Origin: Terrimonas sp.
GTDB lineage: Bacteria > Bacteroidota > Bacteroidia > Chitinophagales > Chitinophagaceae
NCBI GenBank assembly: GCA_016125075.1
Contig: WGMO01000026.1
Span: forward strand, 1 to 64,000
DNA: 64,000 bases
Direction: 5' to 3'
The notes below the pieces were generated by a model, which was given only the letters and a program-made list of their open reading frames with translations, was not told the origin of the DNA and ran no database searches. Shown piece by piece: positions 60,181 through 64,000 of this stretch (position 1 is the stretch's first letter; each line of letters begins with the position of its first letter). Both the position numbers and the translations under genes were made by a program.

Positions 60181-60951
60181 ATGGAAAAGATCATTGAAGG
60201 GGGTTATGTAAAATCAGAATTTCACAATGGCATCACCAGTATTGAATTTTTTCATCCCCAGCGTAATTCATTGCCCGGAAAGATATTGGATGAAATGGCA
60301 CAGACAATTCATCGCGCAGGAAATGATGAATATACCCGTGTTATCATTCTGCGTTCGGCAGGTGACCATGCTTTTTGTGCGGGTGCCAGTTTTGATGAAC
60401 TGCTGGCCATCAAAAATGAGGAGGAAGGTTTGCACTTCTTCAGTGGATTTGCGCATGTGATCAATGCTATGCGTACAGCGCCCAAATTCGTCATCGCCAG
60501 GATACAGGGCCGTTGTGTGGGCGGGGGCGTAGGGATCGCTGCCGCAGCCGATTATGCTATTGCGATGGATACGGCAGAAATAAAACTCAGTGAACTTGCC
60601 GTGGGGATCGGGCCCTTTGTGGTTGGCCCTGCTGTAGAACGTAAGATCGGTGTTTCCGCTTTTTCCCAACTGGCGATGGACGCCACTTTATGGAGGAGCG
60701 CCGATTGGGCACAAAAAAGGGGTTTGTATGCAGAAGTGTATTCACAGACCGACCACCTCGATGAATCGGTGAGAAGGATGACGGACACGCTGTTACATTC
60801 TAACCCCGCTGCGATGGCCGCTATGAAAAAAATTTTTTGGAAGGGCACGGAAAATTGGGATCAGTTGCTGATCGAAAGGGCAAAGATCAGTGGCAAACTC
60901 GTCCTGAGCGAGTTTACCCGGGAGGCCATCCTGAAGTTTAAAAAGAAATAA
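60181..60951 (+). CDS. Enoyl-CoA hydratase/isomerase family protein
   Basis: 256 residues of the crotonase fold: RSAGDHAFCAGASFDELLAI (oxyanion-hole strand), RIQGRCVGGGVGIAAAADYAIA (second oxyanion-hole element), and the C-terminal helical part LHSNPAAMAAMKKIF. It starts 11 bp after paaZ and is probably co-transcribed. It could serve phenylacetate breakdown (PaaF/PaaG-like) or another beta-oxidation step; the acids that would tell hydratase from isomerase are not certain by eye. Confidence 0.85.
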   Translation: MEKIIEGGYVKSEFHNGITSIEFFHPQRNSLPGKILDEMAQTIHRAGNDEYTRVIILRSAGDHAFCAGASFDELLAIKNEEEGLHFFSGFAHVINAMRTAPKFVIARIQGRCVGGGVGIAAAADYAIAMDTAEIKLSELAVGIGPFVVGPAVERKIGVSAFSQLAMDATLWRSADWAQKRGLYAEVYSQTDHLDESVRRMTDTLLHSNPAAMAAMKKIFWKGTENWDQLLIERAKISGKLVLSEFTREAILKFKKK

Positions 60952-60954
60952 AGC

Positions 60955-61332
60955 ATGCATGCATTAGGGATACTGATCAGTGACTGGTTAAAAAGGTTAC
61001 AGGATACAGAGACCCCCTACCCGGGGGTAGTGGCCTACCATTTCGGGTTGCTCGACGGGGAGGACAATTTTTATCTATTCCTGATTGGTTCCAAGGAGTA
61101 TGATGAAGATGACAATGACTGGGTTTTTGTGATTGACTATGAGCCGGAGGAGAAATATCTCGCCATTCCACCCGCATTGACAAAAGGGCTGATCCTGGAA
61201 GAAATGATGGACCAGGTTGCCGCCCACCTTGAAAAAATCCTGTCCTTGCCGGAATGGGCAGATTTATTTATCAACAAGGCCGATCATATTACCGTAGGAT
61301 TTGATAAGACCGACCTTATAAAAATTAAATGA
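60955..61332 (+). CDS. Conserved hypothetical protein
   Basis: 125 residues, beginning MHALGILISDWLKRLQDTE. Acidic, with VAYHFGLLDGEDNFYLFLIG, an EDDNDWVFVIDYEPEEKYLA strand and IPPALTKGLILEEMMDQVA, so a mixed alpha/beta fold with no signal peptide. It starts 3 bp after the hydratase gene, and its stop overlaps the AlkA start (ATGA). Unknown function. Confidence 0.7.
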   Translation: MHALGILISDWLKRLQDTETPYPGVVAYHFGLLDGEDNFYLFLIGSKEYDEDDNDWVFVIDYEPEEKYLAIPPALTKGLILEEMMDQVAAHLEKILSLPEWADLFINKADHITVGFDKTDLIKIK

Positions 61333-61976
61333 GCACCGCACCGCATCGTTTTACCAACGATTCCTTTTATACCTATTGTGATCAACTGGCCAAAAGGGAC
61401 CCTGATCTCCGGGCCATCATCAGTCAATATGGTTACCCGCCGCTTTGGACAAGGCCCAATACCTTTCAAACCCTGGTACTGACGATCCTCGAACAACAGG
61501 TGTCGCTGGCTTCGGCTTATGCGGCCTTTAAAAAACTGAAACAGAAAACGGGATATGTGACTCCTTCCAAGATCCTGGCGCTCACCGACCCCGAATTAAG
61601 GTCCAGCTATTTCAGCCGCCAGAAAATCATCTATGTACGGGAACTGGCCCTGGCAGTATCGGAAAAGCGGATCCGTTTAAAAAAAATGGTCCATCAGACA
61701 GACGATGAAATACGGTCATCCCTGAAGGCCATCAAGGGAATTGGCGACTGGACCGTCGATGTATACCTGATGCATGCCCTGCAAAGGACGGATCTTTTTC
61801 CATTGGGCGATATTGCCCTTGTAAACAGTTTGAAAAAAGTTAAGGGTCTCCACCCGCATATAAGCCGGGAGGAAATGATCAGCATCGCCGAACCCTGGCG
61901 TCCCTTTCGAACCATTGCCGCCATGATCTTATGGCATGATTATATCAAAAAGCGGGGAATGACTGTACAATCCTGA
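61329..61976 (+). CDS. DNA-3-methyladenine glycosylase II-type (HhH-GPD)
   Basis: 215 residues. HhH-GPD fold: QTLVLTILEQQVSLASAY, the helix-hairpin-helix IKGIGDWTVDVYLMHAL with the catalytic Asp in FPLGDIALVNSL. It excises alkylated bases. The N-terminal AlkA-like beta domain is missing, giving a minimal form. It overlaps the previous gene by 4 bp (ATGA). Confidence 0.88.
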   Translation: MSTAPHRFTNDSFYTYCDQLAKRDPDLRAIISQYGYPPLWTRPNTFQTLVLTILEQQVSLASAYAAFKKLKQKTGYVTPSKILALTDPELRSSYFSRQKIIYVRELALAVSEKRIRLKKMVHQTDDEIRSSLKAIKGIGDWTVDVYLMHALQRTDLFPLGDIALVNSLKKVKGLHPHISREEMISIAEPWRPFRTIAAMILWHDYIKKRGMTVQS

Positions 61977-62005
61977 TTTTTTTCATCTCCCGAACCTATC
62001 AATTT

Positions 62006-62761
62006 TTAGATATTCAATCCTCCGCAAACACTGATGGTCTGCCCGGTGATGTATGCTCCCATTTCAGAAGCCAGGAATAAAGTGACATTCGCAATATCTT
62101 CTGCCGTGGCAAATCTTCCCAGGGGAATCCCTGCTTTGTACTTATCAGCAGCTTCTCCTTCTTTCAGGTAACTGGTCATATCGGTTTCAACAAAACCAGG
62201 GGCAATGGCATTACAGCGAATATTCCGGCTGCCTAATTCTTTGGCCACACTTTTGGTAAATCCAATGATGCCCGCCTTGCTGGCGGCATAACTGCTTTGG
62301 CCGGCATTGCCCATTTCGCCGATCACCGAACTCATATTGATGATAGCGCCGGTTTTTGCCTTCATCATCGGGCGGATCACCTGTTTGGTCATGTTGAAAA
62401 CACTTTTCAGGTTGACCTGCATCACTTCATCCCATTGCTCCGGTGTCATGCGCAGCAGGAGGTTATCTTTTGAAATACCGGCATTGTTGACACAGATATC
62501 GATTTGGCCGAATTCTTTCAAAACATCATTCACCAGAAACTCACACTGAGCAAAATCACCGGCATTGCTTTGATAGGCTTTTGCCCGTACGCCCATGGCG
62601 ATTATTTTGGCTTCCAGGGCTTTTGCCTTTTCCGCACTGCTATCGCTGACATAGCTAAACGCCACATCGGCGCCCTGTTCTGCAAATTTCAGTACAATCG
62701 CTTCCCCGATTCCACGGGCAGCTCCCGTTACAATGGCTACTTTCTTTTCTAATAATTTCAT
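62006..62761 (-). CDS. fabG: 3-oxoacyl-[ACP] reductase FabG
   Basis: 251 residues from ATG 62761 (MKLLEKKVAIVTGAARGIG). SDR family: nucleotide-binding TGAARGIGEAI, NNAGISKDNLL, and the catalytic Ser-Tyr-Lys in INMSSVIGEMGNAGQSS then YAASKAG. The C-terminal ENVTLFLASEMGAYITGQ-type region ends in the usual ISVCGG. It reduces the beta-keto group in fatty-acid elongation, with NADPH. The frame is open 37 codons upstream but without SDR features. Confidence 0.95.
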   Translation of the reverse strand: MKLLEKKVAIVTGAARGIGEAIVLKFAEQGADVAFSYVSDSSAEKAKALEAKIIAMGVRAKAYQSNAGDFAQCEFLVNDVLKEFGQIDICVNNAGISKDNLLLRMTPEQWDEVMQVNLKSVFNMTKQVIRPMMKAKTGAIINMSSVIGEMGNAGQSSYAASKAGIIGFTKSVAKELGSRNIRCNAIAPGFVETDMTSYLKEGEAADKYKAGIPLGRFATAEDIANVTLFLASEMGAYITGQTISVCGGLNI

Positions 62762-62807
62762 GTTAAGGTTGTATTGATGAGCAAATCTGTTGTCTTTAGG
62801 TTGATGG

Positions 62808-64000
62808 TTATTCTGTGACGGGCGCCGTCTGGTTGTTGAGGGCCATGATCTCTTCCAGCAAGGTACGGTCATTGCTTAACCTTGGCACTTTATGCTGCCC
62901 CCCCAGTTTTTCTTTTTGTTTCAGCCAGGTCGTAAAGATACCTTTCCTTACTGCATGTATAACAGGGAGGCTCAGGGCAATATCCTTATACCTTTTTGCT
63001 TCGTAATCACTGTTGATTTGTTGCAGGGCCCCATCCAGTTCACGCGCAAATTCCTGCAGATCGGCAGGTTCCTTTTCAAATTCGATCAGCCATTCGTGTG
63101 AACCGTTATGGCTGTCTGAAAAATATACCGGCGCTGCTGTATAATCATTGATCACAGCTCCTGTATGCTGGCAGGCGGTGGCGATGGCCTGGTCGGTATT
63201 GTCTACAATCACTTCTTCCCCGAAGGCATTGATAAAGTGTTTTAAACGGCCCGTCACTTTTACCCGGAAGGGGAACAGGGATGTAAACTGGATCGTATCC
63301 CCTAACAGGTAACGCCAGACCCCTCCATTGGTACTGATCACCGGGGCATAGTTCTTTCCGGTTTCAACCTTATCGAGACCCAGGGTCCTGGGATTGTCTT
63401 TGCCGTATTCACTCACCGGCATAAACTCATAAAATATTCCATGATCCAGGAACAGTAACATGCCTTCTTCCCCCGGCAGGTCCTGGGCCGCAAAAAAACC
63501 TTCACTCGCATTGTACATTTCGAGATAATGGATGTCCTTTCCAATGATTTTTCGGAATTGCTCTTTGTAGGGTACAAATGAAACACCACCGTGCATGTAC
63601 AGCTCCAAATGCGGCCACACCTCACTGATGGTTTGTTTCCCGGTGATCTCAAGAATTCTTTTAAACAGCACGAGGGTCCAGGTAGGGACACCCGATATCG
63701 AAGTAACGATTTCATTGATCGTGAGCTGGGCCAGGGTTTCAATCTTGCTTTCCCATTCATGCATCAGCGCAACACTCAGGTCGGGCGTCCGGAGCCAATG
63801 GCCCCAAAAAGGAGAGTTTTGCAGGAGCACGGCACTCAGGTCACCATACTGGGCCTCATGGTTCATGGGGTCAATGGTATGGCTGCCCCCGATCACCAGT
63901 CCTTTGCCGGTCAGTAATTCAGAATCCGGGTTCGAATTATAATATAAGGTGAGTACATCTTTTGCGGCTTTGTAATGACAATCATTAAGGCTTTCATCAC
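62808..64000 (-). CDS. GH3 auxin-responsive-promoter-like acyl-adenylate enzyme, N-terminus outside window
   Basis: The minus-strand frame is open from the window end (first full codon at 63998) to the stop at 62808. About 397 residues are visible: DVLTLYYNSNPDSELL, GLVIGGSHTIDP, ATP-binding and hinge regions, and the C-terminal half VISTNGGVWRYLLGDTIQF with FPFRVKVTGRLKHFINAFGEEV. This is the adenylating family related to plant GH3 proteins, not glycoside hydrolase family 3. Bacterial members probably join a carboxylate to an amino acid; the substrate is unknown. About 100 N-terminal residues are missing. Confidence 0.88.
   Translation of the reverse strand, partial: DESLNDCHYKAAKDVLTLYYNSNPDSELLTGKGLVIGGSHTIDPMNHEAQYGDLSAVLLQNSPFWGHWLRTPDLSVALMHEWESKIETLAQLTINEIVTSISGVPTWTLVLFKRILEITGKQTISEVWPHLELYMHGGVSFVPYKEQFRKIIGKDIHYLEMYNASEGFFAAQDLPGEEGMLLFLDHGIFYEFMPVSEYGKDNPRTLGLDKVETGKNYAPVISTNGGVWRYLLGDTIQFTSLFPFRVKVTGRLKHFINAFGEEVIVDNTDQAIATACQHTGAVINDYTAAPVYFSDSHNGSHEWLIEFEKEPADLQEFARELDGALQQINSDYEAKRYKDIALSLPVIHAVRKGIFTTWLKQKEKLGGQHKVPRLSNDRTLLEEIMALNNQTAPVTE

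Noticed and set aside
1-64000. CRISPR array or rRNA genes
   Set aside because: No regular spaced repeats and no rRNA-like sequence were seen in the window.
62808-64000. Glycoside hydrolase family 3
   Set aside because: The GH3 name here refers to auxin-responsive GH3 adenylating enzymes; the sequence has none of the glycosidase motifs.

Overview
The window is a chromosomal segment of a Bacteroidota bacterium, most likely Chitinophagaceae. This rests on a SusC/SusD polysaccharide utilization locus (PUL) with an ECF sigma/FecR pair, many lipoproteins with Bacteroidota-type lipoboxes, TAnnTTTG promoter boxes with little Shine-Dalgarno signal, a DUF4834 protein and GH144-like 'glucoamylase' enzymes. 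No rRNA or CRISPR array is visible. Two tRNAs are present (Asn-GTT and a CAT tRNA).

Layout. (1) 1-2,880 is accessory: the tail of a REP-associated transposase, then a MazG pyrophosphohydrolase and a DUF2075 nuclease-helicase. The helicase gene has an in-frame TAA, and the pair is bracketed by imperfect direct repeats. (2) 3,152-8,114 is a 4.96-kb integrative element in the 3' end of tRNA-Asn. It has a 24-bp direct repeat at its ends, a tyrosine integrase beside the tRNA, an XRE regulator with a 13-bp inverted-repeat operator, and unrecognised cargo. Decayed tRNA-Asn fragments on both sides suggest a reused integration site. (3) 8,421-11,000 holds hflX with a coupled Rieske protein, a beta-barrel protein and a CAT tRNA.

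(4) 11,135-38,697 is a 27.5-kb PUL, all on the + strand: ECF sigma, FecR anti-sigma, SusC with STN domain, SusD and a LamG lipoprotein, then a terminator. A nearly gapless run follows: heptaheme cytochrome, FG-GAP/ASPIC protein, two GH30, two GH144-like enzymes, DoxX, GH43-like, SGNH esterase, two GH3 and a sulfatase. The enzyme set points to a beta-linked glucan (beta-1,6/1,2/1,3), broken down outside and in the periplasm to glucose. The sigma/FecR pair and STN domain imply trans-envelope sensing of the imported glycan. An intrinsic terminator facing the minus strand just upstream of susC suggests a cis-antisense RNA like those of Bacteroides PULs.

(5) 38,752-64,000 is mostly core: DUF4834, rimP-nusA-infB (with a leader hairpin), a SurA-like PPIase, a PurF-type amidotransferase, SixA, a glycosyltransferase, an aminotransferase, a VPS10/sortilin-like repeat protein, MsrB, Adk, a DinB/DUF1569 protein, a CEICGC outer-membrane protein pair, PaaZ with an enoyl-CoA hydratase, an AlkA-type glycosylase, FabG and the C-terminal part of a GH3-auxin-promoter-type acyl-adenylate enzyme cut by the window end.

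The two best candidates for undescribed biology are the repeat-bounded MazG/DUF2075 cassette and the mini-island at tRNA-Asn, whose XRE-controlled lipoprotein and partner match no family I know.
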